Part shown: one piece after another, positions 1 to 6,555 of the stretch
Numbering within the stretch: position 1 is the stretch's first letter
Layout of the letters: every line of letters starts with the position of its first letter
Notes under the pieces: model-generated
Database searches by the model: none
What the model was told of the DNA's origin: nothing
Seen by the model: only the letters and a program-made list of their open reading frames with translations
Made by a program: the position numbers and the translations under genes
Assembly: GCA_021816505.1 (NCBI GenBank)
Contig: JAKAXS010000070.1
Span: 1-10,220 of the forward strand
Origin: Pseudomonadota bacterium
GTDB lineage: Bacteria > Pseudomonadota > Alphaproteobacteria > Rhizobiales > Hyphomicrobiaceae
Reading direction: 5' to 3'
DNA: 10,220 nucleotides

Positions 1-997
1 GTGACGGTACAATATCGTCGAGCCGCTGCCGTGCTGCAGCAGACGCGACATACTGCGCGCGCCGCTCCGCGATCGCGACCTGGAGCGAGAAATACTGCCC
101 GAACAGCTCCGCGCTGATGCGCAATGGCAGGGGCACGTGCTTCGGCGTGTCGTGGTGACACGCGACCAGTCCCCACAGCTTGCCGTCGACGACGATTGAA
201 ATCGATAACGACGCGGCCACCCCCATGTTGCGCAGATACTCGCAATGGATCGGCGAGACGCTCCGCAGACTGGCGTGCGACATGTCGATCGCGGCGGCAT
301 CCGTTTCCGGAACCATCGTGACCGGCTCGTATGAAACATCGCTGATCATACGGACCCAGTTGAGCAGGTAGAGCTTGCGCGCTTGGGCTGGAATGTCGGA
401 AGCGGGGAAGTGCTGGCCCAAGAAGCTGTGAAGCCCTGGCTTCTTTGCTTCGGCGATGACCTTGCCGGCACCGTTGTGCAGAAACCGGTAGACCATGACG
501 CGATCGTAACCGAGCAGCGCCCGGACAAGCTTCGCGCCGGTCGTCGCCAGCGTGTCGACGTCGGACTCCAGACTGATACGGCGAACCAGGGTCTGTGTCA
601 GATCCAGCGCCGACTTCGCCTCACCGCCGCGTTGCGACGACGGCTCAAGCTCGACAAACATCCGATCGTTGTGGCGGTGAATTGAGGCGTCGACGCGCAA
701 GCCACTTTCCAGCTCGATCTCGAGTTCGGCGCCGGAAAGGTTAGACGGCCCGCCCCTTGCGATCGCGTTGCGCAGGTTGTGCGCGATCTTGGAGCCGAGG
801 ATGTCGGTCAGCGTCAGTCCGACGACGTGATTGCGGCCCCCGCCCAGAAACGCAGGCGCGTTGGCAGAGCCCGCCAACACGCGGTTGTCGTTCAAGTCAC
901 AGATCATCAAAACGCCGTGCGGCTGAATACTGCCGGGCGTGTGTATCGGTTCACGGTCGCAGTTCGTCAGGTCGACCTTTAGCCCGCGATTGCTCAT
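1..997 (-). CDS. Bacteriophytochrome, N-terminal photosensory part (runs off left edge)
   Basis: The 332 visible residues are the PAS and GAF domains and the first part of the PHY region of a biliverdin-binding red/far-red photoreceptor. Seen: Cys13 in LTNCDREPIH, the usual position of the biliverdin-linking cysteine in bacterial phytochromes, followed by the PGSIQPHG motif (21-28); Tyr170 in VMVYRF; the PASDIP motif (198-203, Asp201); His251 in SPIHCEYLRNMG; and His281 in WGLVACHHD. These correspond to the conserved chromophore-pocket residues of the family. PAS is roughly residues 15-110 and GAF 135-305. The ATG start puts the cysteine close to the N terminus as expected; the ribosome-binding site is weak. 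Family members usually continue through PHY to a histidine kinase or other output module, which lies outside the window, so the output is unknown. The protein is cytoplasmic. No heme oxygenase gene, the source of biliverdin, is visible nearby. Confidence 0.96.
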   Translation of the reverse strand, partial: MSNRGLKVDLTNCDREPIHTPGSIQPHGVLMICDLNDNRVLAGSANAPAFLGGGRNHVVGLTLTDILGSKIAHNLRNAIARGGPSNLSGAELEIELESGLRVDASIHRHNDRMFVELEPSSQRGGEAKSALDLTQTLVRRISLESDVDTLATTGAKLVRALLGYDRVMVYRFLHNGAGKVIAEAKKPGLHSFLGQHFPASDIPAQARKLYLLNWVRMISDVSYEPVTMVPETDAAAIDMSHASLRSVSPIHCEYLRNMGVAASLSISIVVDGKLWGLVACHHDTPKHVPLPLRISAELFGQYFSLQVAIAERRAQYVASAAARQRLDDIVPS

Positions 998-1009
998 CCG
1001 TGACTTCGA

Positions 1010-1023
1010 GGGCCGCGCGGCCC
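1010..1023. repeat. 14-bp perfect GC palindrome upstream of the phytochrome start
   Basis: GGGCCGCGCGGCCC is a perfect palindrome whose near edge is 12 bases from the phytochrome start codon. It could be an operator or an mRNA hairpin near the ribosome-binding region, but palindromes of this kind also arise by chance in GC-rich DNA. Confidence 0.4.
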
Positions 1024-1051
1024 ACTCCCTATGTTTCTGATCAAATCAAGC

Positions 1052-1087
1052 GGGTGCGGGGAGCACCCTGCCCGCTGCTGGCAGCGG
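1052..1087 (-). terminator. Two adjacent hairpins between the aminotransferase and phytochrome genes
   Basis: Two inverted repeats sit side by side: GGGTGC/GCACCC (1052-1057 with 1063-1068, 5-base loop) and CCGCTGC/GCAGCGG (1072-1078 with 1081-1087, very tight loop). In the leftward direction the second hairpin met is followed by GCTTGATTTGATC, which has no real T tract. The position 3' of the aminotransferase gene and 5' of the phytochrome gene suits a weak terminator or attenuator separating the two. This is an inference from structure only. Confidence 0.35.
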
Positions 1088-1186
1088 CCCACATGCAGTC
1101 GGCTATCACAACTGAGGCGAAAGGTCTGCACACCCTTGAACGCGCTTCTATGCCATTTGGTTCAGAATTGAGCCGGTGACGGATTA

Positions 1187-2290
1187 TCAGGCCCGTGCGG
1201 ACTGCAGCACTGATGGCAGTTCAGCCGCAAAAATATCGAGTTGGGCGCTGAGACCGCAACTCACCCGGATGCACCTGTCCAGAGGGGCGGTTCCGGGCTT
1301 TCGGATGAACACATCTCTCGCCAGCAGCGCGTCCATCACGTTTCGGGCAACGTCACTGTCGCCGCAGTCTATCGCCACGAAGTTCGCCGCCGAGGGCAGC
1401 GGGGTCAGGCCGTTGTCTCTCGCTATAGCGGCAATTCTGTCGCGAGCGCCCACGATATGCGCGACAACCTGCTGCAGGTAGGTCTGATCCTGGACAGCCG
1501 CCAGCGCCCCGATCTGGCCGACGCGGTTGATGCCGTAGTGATTGCGCACTTTTTCGAACGCAGCGATCATCGACCGCTCGCCGATGCAGTAGCCGATGCG
1601 AGCCCCCGCGAGACCATAGGCCTTCGAGAACGTGCGCAGCCGCAACACTTGAGGGTTGGTCACGTCGATCCTCGGCACCGTTCCGGCCGGCGCGGTGTCG
1701 CAATAGGCCTCGTCGAGCAGCAGAACGAGATTTGCGGGCAAGCGCGCGATCAAAGCATCGACGTCGGCAGCGCTCCACCACGTGCCCATGGGATTATTGG
1801 GATTCGAGACATAGAGAATGCGCGCGTCCATGCTTTTCGCCCGCTGCAGCAACGCCTCGAGGTCTTCGCGATCGTCGCGGAACGGCACCTTGCTCAAGGC
1901 CCCGCCTTGCCCGGCGACGTGGAAGGCAAACGTTGGATAGGCGCCGTCGGCCATGACGACCCGGTCGCCAGGCTCCGCGATCAGGCGAACGGCGCAGCCC
2001 AACAGGCCGTCGATGCCCTCGCCGACCACGACGTTGTCGATGTCGACCTCGTGCAGGCGGGCGATGGCCGCGCGAAGTTCGAAGCTCTCCGGATCGGAAT
2101 ACATCCAGTTGCCGTCCACGGCGGCGCGCATGGCCTCGATCGCGCGTGGGCTGGGACCGAATTGGCTCTCGTTCGCGCCCAGGCGCGCGCGGAATGCGCG
2201 GCCGCGCGCGCGTTCCTGAGCTTCTGGCCCGACGAACGGCACCAGCGAGGGCATGCGGTCGAACAACGGGGCGATGAGTTTGCGTGACAC
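1187..2290 (-). CDS. PLP-dependent aminotransferase, histidinol-phosphate aminotransferase (HisC) type
   Basis: A 367-residue fold-type I aminotransferase of class I/II, close to HisC in length (about 350-370 residues) and motif order. Seen: the LGANES segment near 38-42, GEGIDGLL (90-97), NPNNPMGT (163-170), DEAY (193-196), the PLP Schiff-base lysine Lys223 in FSKAYGLAGARIGY, Arg231 expected to contact the PLP phosphate, and Arg342 in CIRVSCG expected to hold the substrate carboxylate. HisC converts imidazole-acetol phosphate and glutamate to histidinol phosphate and 2-oxoglutarate, but relatives in Hyphomicrobiales may use aromatic or other amino acids, and no other his gene is nearby, so the substrate is open. 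The start is GTG with GGAG 9 bases upstream. It lies 48 bp downstream of the DUF1489 gene on the same strand and may be cotranscribed with it. It is cytoplasmic. Confidence 0.92.
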   Translation of the reverse strand: MSRKLIAPLFDRMPSLVPFVGPEAQERARGRAFRARLGANESQFGPSPRAIEAMRAAVDGNWMYSDPESFELRAAIARLHEVDIDNVVVGEGIDGLLGCAVRLIAEPGDRVVMADGAYPTFAFHVAGQGGALSKVPFRDDREDLEALLQRAKSMDARILYVSNPNNPMGTWWSAADVDALIARLPANLVLLLDEAYCDTAPAGTVPRIDVTNPQVLRLRTFSKAYGLAGARIGYCIGERSMIAAFEKVRNHYGINRVGQIGALAAVQDQTYLQQVVAHIVGARDRIAAIARDNGLTPLPSAANFVAIDCGDSDVARNVMDALLARDVFIRKPGTAPLDRCIRVSCGLSAQLDIFAAELPSVLQSARA

Positions 2291-2338
2291 GAGGCGGCAC
2301 TCCAGACCTGGGAGACTGTGGTGCCACTTCTCTCTGGC

Positions 2339-2782
2339 TTAGATCAAGCCGAGCTCCGCCAATTCCTTGCGCATCTTGGGCGTCATCGCGGAAAGATCGT
2401 CCCGGACGCCGGACTTCAGATCCTTCGGCGCATCCTTGGCGTCGAGATAGCGCCAGCCCTGAAACGGACGCCGGGGCGTGGGACGGACAGGCACGATCGG
2501 CGTATCGAGGAGGATCAGGCAGCAGGGCGAGCCGTCGTCCTTGAAGCCGTCTTCAAAGCCCACGAGCTGCTGGCGGGCCTGAATAATCCCTTTGATGACC
2601 CAATAAAGGGAGCCACCGTCGAGCAGATCGGCCGTGCGCTTCGGCGTCTGGAACGTGGTGTGGAAAAGACGCGGCTGCTTCTTCTCCTTCTTCAACGCCT
2701 TGAGCCGCCCCGCCTGCCAGGACGCCAGATCCTCGATCGAATCGGCGCCGACACAGAGTTTCACGAGATGTAGCGTCATCAT
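2339..2782 (-). CDS. DUF1489 family protein
   Basis: A 147-residue protein of the DUF1489 family, a small conserved alphaproteobacterial family of unknown function. Seen: the N-terminal MTLHLVKLCVGADSIEDL that typifies the family, HTTFQTPKR (41-49), GSLYWVIKG (57-65) and RPFQGWRYL (104-112). There is no signal peptide or membrane segment, so it is probably cytoplasmic. Two adjacent ATG codons (starting at 2782 and 2779) are possible starts; the frame stays open far upstream, but that extension is low-complexity, arginine-rich and overlaps the divergent promoter and the opposite-strand lipoprotein gene, so it is not used here. It is the first gene of a leftward run with the HisC-like aminotransferase. 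The role is unknown, and the context does not reveal it. Confidence 0.9.
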   Translation of the reverse strand: MMTLHLVKLCVGADSIEDLASWQAGRLKALKKEKKQPRLFHTTFQTPKRTADLLDGGSLYWVIKGIIQARQQLVGFEDGFKDDGSPCCLILLDTPIVPVRPTPRRPFQGWRYLDAKDAPKDLKSGVRDDLSAMTPKMRKELAELGLI

Positions 2783-2831
2783 GCAGTCTTTCTGAGGCTC
2801 GAAGCCGCCATCATCGTCCCGGAATGTACCG

Positions 2832-2866
2832 CTGTCGACAACCAGCGGCGATCTATCGACAAGCGG
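2832..2866. repeat. Tandem imperfect direct repeat in the DUF1489/lipoprotein divergent spacer
   Basis: Two related sites, CTGTCGACAACCAGCGG (2832-2848) and CTATCGACAAGCGG (2853-2866), start 21 bp apart, about two helical turns, between two divergent genes. The first site also contains a CCGCTG/CAGCGG inverted repeat (2829-2834 with 2843-2848). Such phasing would suit a dimeric or cooperative repressor serving one or both promoters. No regulator can be named. Confidence 0.4.
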
Positions 2867-2913
2867 TTGGATTGGCACGATAGACTTCGCCAACAACCGC
2901 CTGGTGCTTCGCG

Positions 2914-3366
2914 ATGAACCAGCCTCTTCCGTACGTCTTCCTCGCAGCCGTGATTTCTGCGGCTGTCGGCGGCTGCGCGGCATCGTCTCCCGAAGTGGCC
3001 GGCGGACCATCCCTGACGCCCGCTCAGAACACGTCCGCGGAGACCTACCAGCTCACAGAGCGCGAGCAAAAGCTCAACTGCAAGGAACTCACAGGCGCAA
3101 TGCGTGTGCGCATTCTGCAGATGCGCTCGGCCAAGACGGACGGCACGGTCGTCGCGCAAACCATACAGTCCGGCGCAACGAAGATTTGGGGCGGCGCAAG
3201 CCACGGCACCGACGCGACGGGTGAACGTGCGCGCGACCGCGCTCAACTCGAAGCCTACAATCGCCTGCTGGCCGAGAAGAAGTGCAAGACGTTCGATCTC
3301 GCGGCCGAACTGGACGCGCCACCGTCCGCCGCCACCAAAATGGCCACGCCCGAACCTCGGCGATGA
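2914..3366 (+). CDS. Small predicted lipoprotein of unknown function
   Basis: A 150-residue protein with a hydrophobic N terminus ending in a lipobox-like V-G-G-C (18-21), so Cys21 would be lipidated and the mature protein anchored to the inner or outer membrane. The N terminus has no lysine or arginine, which is unusual for a signal peptide. The mature part has a proline/serine/threonine linker (about 22-45), then a polar, probably helical domain with Cys56, Arg/Lys-rich segments and a helix with a second cysteine (AEKKCKTF), allowing one disulfide. The start has a poor Shine-Dalgarno, but the next in-frame codons upstream reach a stop at 2881 with no alternative start. It is the only rightward gene in the central part. 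Its TGA directly abuts the TAG of the convergent YdcF-family gene. I do not recognise a named family. Confidence 0.82.
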   Translation: MNQPLPYVFLAAVISAAVGGCAASSPEVAGGPSLTPAQNTSAETYQLTEREQKLNCKELTGAMRVRILQMRSAKTDGTVVAQTIQSGATKIWGGASHGTDATGERARDRAQLEAYNRLLAEKKCKTFDLAAELDAPPSAATKMATPEPRR

Positions 3367-4173
3367 CTACGGTCCGGGAAACAGCTCATCGCTGCGCCCC
3401 GTCAACCAGTAGACGGCCAGCCCCATCCATTCCTTGGCCGCCAGATCAGTCCGCTTCAGCCCGTCGCCGATGGTTTCGAACAGGCGCATCAGATCGGCCT
3501 CGCTGTGCGTGCGATAGTCGACGGGGTACGGAACCACGTCGAAGCCCGCGTGGCGAAACACGCCCATCGAACGCGGCATGTGATAGGCCGACGTGACAAG
3601 CACCCAGGTCTCTCCGGGCTTGGGATCAACGAGCGCGCGCGTGAAGACGGCGTTCTCGATCGTGTTGCGCGACTTGCCCTCGAGCACGATGCGATCTGAT
3701 GCGATCCCCAGGTCCTGCAGAAGCGTGCCGATGGGTGTGGCCGCGTCCGTGCCGCCGGAAATCAACCCGCCGACGCCGCCGGTGAAGATCACCTTGGCTT
3801 CGGGGTGTTTGAACGCGAGGCGCACGCCTTCCGTCAGGCGTTCGCCTGCCTCGTTGAGCGCGACGCCGCCGCGACCCTTCGCGACCCAACCGTCCTCGAA
3901 GCCGCCGAGCAGGATGATGCCTGCGATCTTGTCGGTGGCCTGCGGTTGTTGCACGCCCGCATAGCGCTGCTCGAGCGGCAGTATCAGCAGATTGCCCAGC
4001 GGCAAGATGCCGGCCGCGATGTATCCGGCAACGCCGAGAATGGCGAGCGTGAACCCGGTGCGCCGCCGCCGCTCGACGCGTCCTATGAGGACGAGACCAG
4101 CGACGATCATGATCAGGAAAAGCGATGACGGTTGCAGAATAAGCGTGAGCACTTTCGAGACGACGTAGAACAT
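3367..4173 (-). CDS. YdcF/ElyC family (DUF218) membrane protein
   Basis: A 268-residue protein with two N-terminal membrane helices (about 9-31 and 41-66) followed by a DUF218 domain. Seen in order: GIILLGG (85-91), a TGGVGG glycine loop (131-136), EGKSRNTIENA (165-175) and VTSAYHMPRS (193-202), the signature blocks of the ElyC/SanA/YdcF family. In E. coli ElyC is linked to the envelope and the lipid carrier for peptidoglycan and enterobacterial common antigen; the biochemical activity of this family is not settled. The ATG overlaps the upstream nucleotidyltransferase stop as TGATG, indicating translational coupling, and removes the spurious N-terminal extension of the open frame. It is the last gene of the leftward thiolase-SH3-nucleotidyltransferase operon. 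The TAG stop directly touches the stop of the convergent lipoprotein gene, so no terminator fits between them. Confidence 0.93.
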   Translation of the reverse strand: MFYVVSKVLTLILQPSSLFLIMIVAGLVLIGRVERRRRTGFTLAILGVAGYIAAGILPLGNLLILPLEQRYAGVQQPQATDKIAGIILLGGFEDGWVAKGRGGVALNEAGERLTEGVRLAFKHPEAKVIFTGGVGGLISGGTDAATPIGTLLQDLGIASDRIVLEGKSRNTIENAVFTRALVDPKPGETWVLVTSAYHMPRSMGVFRHAGFDVVPYPVDYRTHSEADLMRLFETIGDGLKRTDLAAKEWMGLAVYWLTGRSDELFPGP

Positions 4174-4991
4174 CACACGTTTCCCAGGCCGATCGTTTGG
4201 CGGAACAGGTCCTCGGCGGCGGCGAGGCCGTCGCGGTGAGGCTGGTCGGATATGTTGAGCCGCTCGGGCGCATAGCGGGTCAGCAGATCGGTGGCCCATG
4301 CGTCGATCGTGGGTATGCGCGCGCCTCGGCCCAGCTCCGGCGTGACGCGCTTGGTCTGTAGTAGGGCCTCGATCTCGGCGCGCAGGGGTTCGCCGATATC
4401 GGCTGCATCCACGAGCGGCTGGATGTTCATCGGCGGCGGCGCACCGGTTTCGATAACGGACAGCAGCGAAAGCAGCGGACGGACGACGTAGAAATATTTC
4501 TTGAGCTTGACGTCCGTGCGTCCGTCGATCTCGCGATGAAATTGACCGCGCGCGATGCTCCAGTAGTGAGCCGCGAGCGCCCGGGGACTTGCGTGCTCTA
4601 CGAATATCGACCGGGCGGCGTTGCGGAAAGTGCCGTCGTCTGCGTAGACGATCGGCGACACGAACCATTCATACAGCGTCGGATTGGACTTCAGCAGAAG
4701 CCCCAGCGCCTTGCGCACGTCCCAGCCCGCAAGATCGACGAGGCGGTCGTCCAGCGCGCGTTCGATGATGTCGCGGCGTTGAGCGAGGCCGAGGTACCAC
4801 GCCGGCTGATGCGCGTAGATGAAGCGCACGTCATAGTCGCTGTCGGGCGAGCCGAAACCCCAGGCGCGGCTGCCGGACTCCGCGGCATAGAGAATGCGAA
4901 CGCCGTGCTCGCGCGCGACATCCGACAGCGTTGCGGAGATGTGCCCGCGAATGTCGGCGCCAACGTCGTCGTCGCGCGCTGCAATCGCCAT
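4173..4991 (-). CDS. Predicted nucleotidyltransferase, RlaP/YcgL type (COG3541)
   Basis: A 272-residue protein with a polymerase-beta-like nucleotidyltransferase core near the N terminus: GS at 40-41 in ESGSRAWGFGS followed by DSDYDVR with Asp52 and Asp54 as the metal-binding D-x-D pair. The rest matches the layout of the RlaP family (RNA-ligase-associated nucleotidyltransferase; B. subtilis YcgL relatives), including the WDVRKALGLLLKSNPTLYEW block (90-109) and KKYFYVVRPLL (164-174). The catalytic motif is complete, so it is probably active, but the substrate is unknown. No RNA ligase gene is next to it. The start ATG overlaps the SH3 gene stop as TGATG and its own stop overlaps the YdcF start in the same way, so it is embedded in a coupled operon. 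It is probably cytoplasmic. Confidence 0.92.
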   Translation of the reverse strand: MAIAARDDDVGADIRGHISATLSDVAREHGVRILYAAESGSRAWGFGSPDSDYDVRFIYAHQPAWYLGLAQRRDIIERALDDRLVDLAGWDVRKALGLLLKSNPTLYEWFVSPIVYADDGTFRNAARSIFVEHASPRALAAHYWSIARGQFHREIDGRTDVKLKKYFYVVRPLLSLLSVIETGAPPPMNIQPLVDAADIGEPLRAEIEALLQTKRVTPELGRGARIPTIDAWATDLLTRYAPERLNISDQPHRDGLAAAEDLFRQTIGLGNV

Positions 4992-5287
4992 CAGGGACAC
5001 GTGATCTTCTGCATGTAGGCCTTGTCGACATAGCCGTCGAGCGAACCCGCGCGGATGGCGCACCAGTAGCCGCGCAGCGTGCACAGCATCTTGCGCTTGA
5101 TCAGGATGTCGCCCTTCGCCGCCGTGCCGACGACCTTGGACGTGGAGTGCGGGCGCTCGCGGATGTTCACTTCGCTGGCCGTGACGAGGAAGCAGCCGAA
5201 ACCGGTTTTGGCCGCGACGGCGGGTGCTGCCGCGGACACAAGCAACCCGGCCGACATCGCTGCAATGCATACGTTCTTCAAAATCAT
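4991..5287 (-). CDS. Secreted SH3-domain protein
   Basis: A 98-residue exported protein. Residues 1-26 are a classical signal peptide with likely cleavage after AVAA. The mature part is a single bacterial SH3 domain (SH3_3 type): VNIRERP (40-46), a VVGTAAKGD stretch (52-60), GYWCAI (73-78) and DGYVDKAYM (84-92). Cysteines at 32, 69, 76 and 97 could form two disulfides, consistent with a periplasmic location. Bacterial SH3 domains often bind cell-wall peptides, but binding here is inferred only from the fold. A strong Shine-Dalgarno, GAGGGGA (5296-5302), lies 8 bases before the ATG. It starts 23 bp after the thiolase stop and its TGA overlaps the next start codon as TGATG. Confidence 0.92.
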   Translation of the reverse strand: MILKNVCIAAMSAGLLVSAAAPAVAAKTGFGCFLVTASEVNIRERPHSTSKVVGTAAKGDILIKRKMLCTLRGYWCAIRAGSLDGYVDKAYMQKITCP

Positions 5288-5295
5288 CCGAATGG

Positions 5296-5302
5296 TCCCC
5301 TC
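5296..5302 (-). promoter_or_regulatory. Ribosome-binding site of the SH3 gene
   Basis: GAGGGGA on the minus strand, 8 bases from the ATG at 5287. It is the clearest Shine-Dalgarno in this operon and fixes the start of the SH3 gene within the short gap after the thiolase. Confidence 0.8.
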
Positions 5303-5310
5303 GTGTTCGT

Positions 5311-6507
5311 TCAAGCCGCGCGTTCGATCGCGACGGCCGTTGCCTCTCCGCCGCCGATGCATAGCGCGGCGACGCCCCGCCGCAGGTCGTATTTCTCCAT
5401 TGCGGCCAAAAGTGTGACGATGATGCGCGCGCCCGATGCCCCGACGGGATGGCCCAGCGCACAGGCGCCGCCGTGCACGTTGACCTTGTCGTGCGGCAGG
5501 TCGAGGTCGCGCATCGCCGCCAGGGCGACGACGGCGAAAGCCTCGTTGATCTCGAACAGGTCGACATCCTTGGCCTGCCAGCCGGCCGCGGCCAGCACCT
5601 TCTCGATGGCGCCGATCGGGGCAAGCGTGAAGCCCGCCGGCTCGCGCGCGTGCGTCGACGTCGCGGCGATTGTGGCCAGCGGCTGCAGCTTGCGGCGTTT
5701 GGCTTCGGACGCGCGCATCAGGATCAAAGCCGCAGCGCCGTCCGATATCGAGCTGGAGTTCGCCGGCGTCACCGTGCCGTCCTTGCGAAACGCAGGCTTG
5801 AGCGTGGCGATCTTGGCGATGTCGGCGGTTTGCGGCTGCTCGTCGTGCGCGATCGTCGCCGTGCCCTTGCGCGTCGTCACGGCGACGGGAACGATCTCGG
5901 ACGTGAAACTGCCGTCGCTCGTCGCGCGTTGCGCCCGCTTCAGGCTTTCGGTGGCGAATGCGTCCTGCATGGCGCGCGTCATCTGATAGCGCTCGGCCGT
6001 GTCCTCGGCGAAGCTGCCCATCAGACGTCCCGTGCCGAAACTGTCTTCCAGACCATCCAGGAACATGTGGTCCTTGACTTCGGCGTGGCCGATGCGGGCG
6101 CCACGACGCATCTTCGGCAGAATGTAAGGCGCGTTCGTCATGCTCTCCATGCCGCCGGCGACGAGGACGTCGCGCGGGCGTGCCATCAGCGCATCCGTCG
6201 CAAGCATCACGGCCTTCATGCCGGAGCCGCACATCTTGTTGACGGTGGTTGCGGGCGTGCTGTCCGGCAGCCCGGCCTTCAACGCAGCCTGGCGCGCCGG
6301 CGCCTGCCCTTGCCCGGCCGGCAGAACGCAGCCCATCACCACATCGGCAATCTCGTCACTTGAGATGCCACTGCGACGCATCGCTTCGGCGATGGCACAT
6401 GCACCGAGTTCCGGCGCCGTCACATCGGCGAAGACGCCCTGGAACGAGCCCATCGGCGTGCGGGCTCCCGATACGATGACGACCGGATCTTCGCTGGATT
6501 GCGTCAT
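5311..6507 (-). CDS. Acetyl-CoA C-acetyltransferase (thiolase family)
   Basis: A 398-residue thiolase, full length for the family (about 390-400). Seen: the acyl-accepting Cys93 in VNKMCGSGMKA, GGMESMTNAPY (118-128), NEAF (321-324), the catalytic His353 in GGACALGHPVGASGARI, and the second cysteine Cys383 in LCIGGGEA. The pattern is that of the biosynthetic/degradative acetoacetyl-CoA thiolases (PhaA/AtoB), which join two acetyl-CoA to acetoacetyl-CoA and also run the reverse cleavage; chain-length preference cannot be read from the sequence. The ATG at 6507 is preferred over a TTG 24 bases upstream because it has GAGAGA just before it and gives the usual N terminus. It is cytoplasmic. It is the first gene of a leftward operon with the SH3, nucleotidyltransferase and YdcF genes, an unusual set of partners. 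No phaB or CoA-transferase gene is present nearby. Confidence 0.95.
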   Translation of the reverse strand: MTQSSEDPVVIVSGARTPMGSFQGVFADVTAPELGACAIAEAMRRSGISSDEIADVVMGCVLPAGQGQAPARQAALKAGLPDSTPATTVNKMCGSGMKAVMLATDALMARPRDVLVAGGMESMTNAPYILPKMRRGARIGHAEVKDHMFLDGLEDSFGTGRLMGSFAEDTAERYQMTRAMQDAFATESLKRAQRATSDGSFTSEIVPVAVTTRKGTATIAHDEQPQTADIAKIATLKPAFRKDGTVTPANSSSISDGAAALILMRASEAKRRKLQPLATIAATSTHAREPAGFTLAPIGAIEKVLAAAGWQAKDVDLFEINEAFAVVALAAMRDLDLPHDKVNVHGGACALGHPVGASGARIIVTLLAAMEKYDLRRGVAALCIGGGEATAVAIERAA

Positions 6508-6555
6508 GACATCTCTCGCAGTTGTGACCAACCGCGAGCTTAGCGCGCGGCGCAG

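Noticed and set aside
383..685. Plus-strand open frames across the left end (for example 383-685 and 757-1179)
   Set aside because: They are shadows of the phytochrome gene, which reads on the opposite strand through the whole interval with conserved PAS and GAF motifs.
1241..2287. 348-codon open frame on the plus strand
   Set aside because: It is an antisense shadow of the aminotransferase gene caused by GC-biased third positions. Its translation has no recognisable domain, while the minus frame has a full set of aminotransferase motifs.
2783..3010. N-terminal extension of the DUF1489 reading frame to 3010
   Set aside because: The extra 76 residues are arginine-rich with no family match, overlap the opposite-strand lipoprotein gene, and the family starts at MTLHLVKL.
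4992..5624. Long upstream extension of the nucleotidyltransferase frame to 5624
   Set aside because: The extension runs through the SH3 gene and the thiolase C terminus out of frame. The ATG at 4991 gives the normal family N terminus and a TGATG junction.
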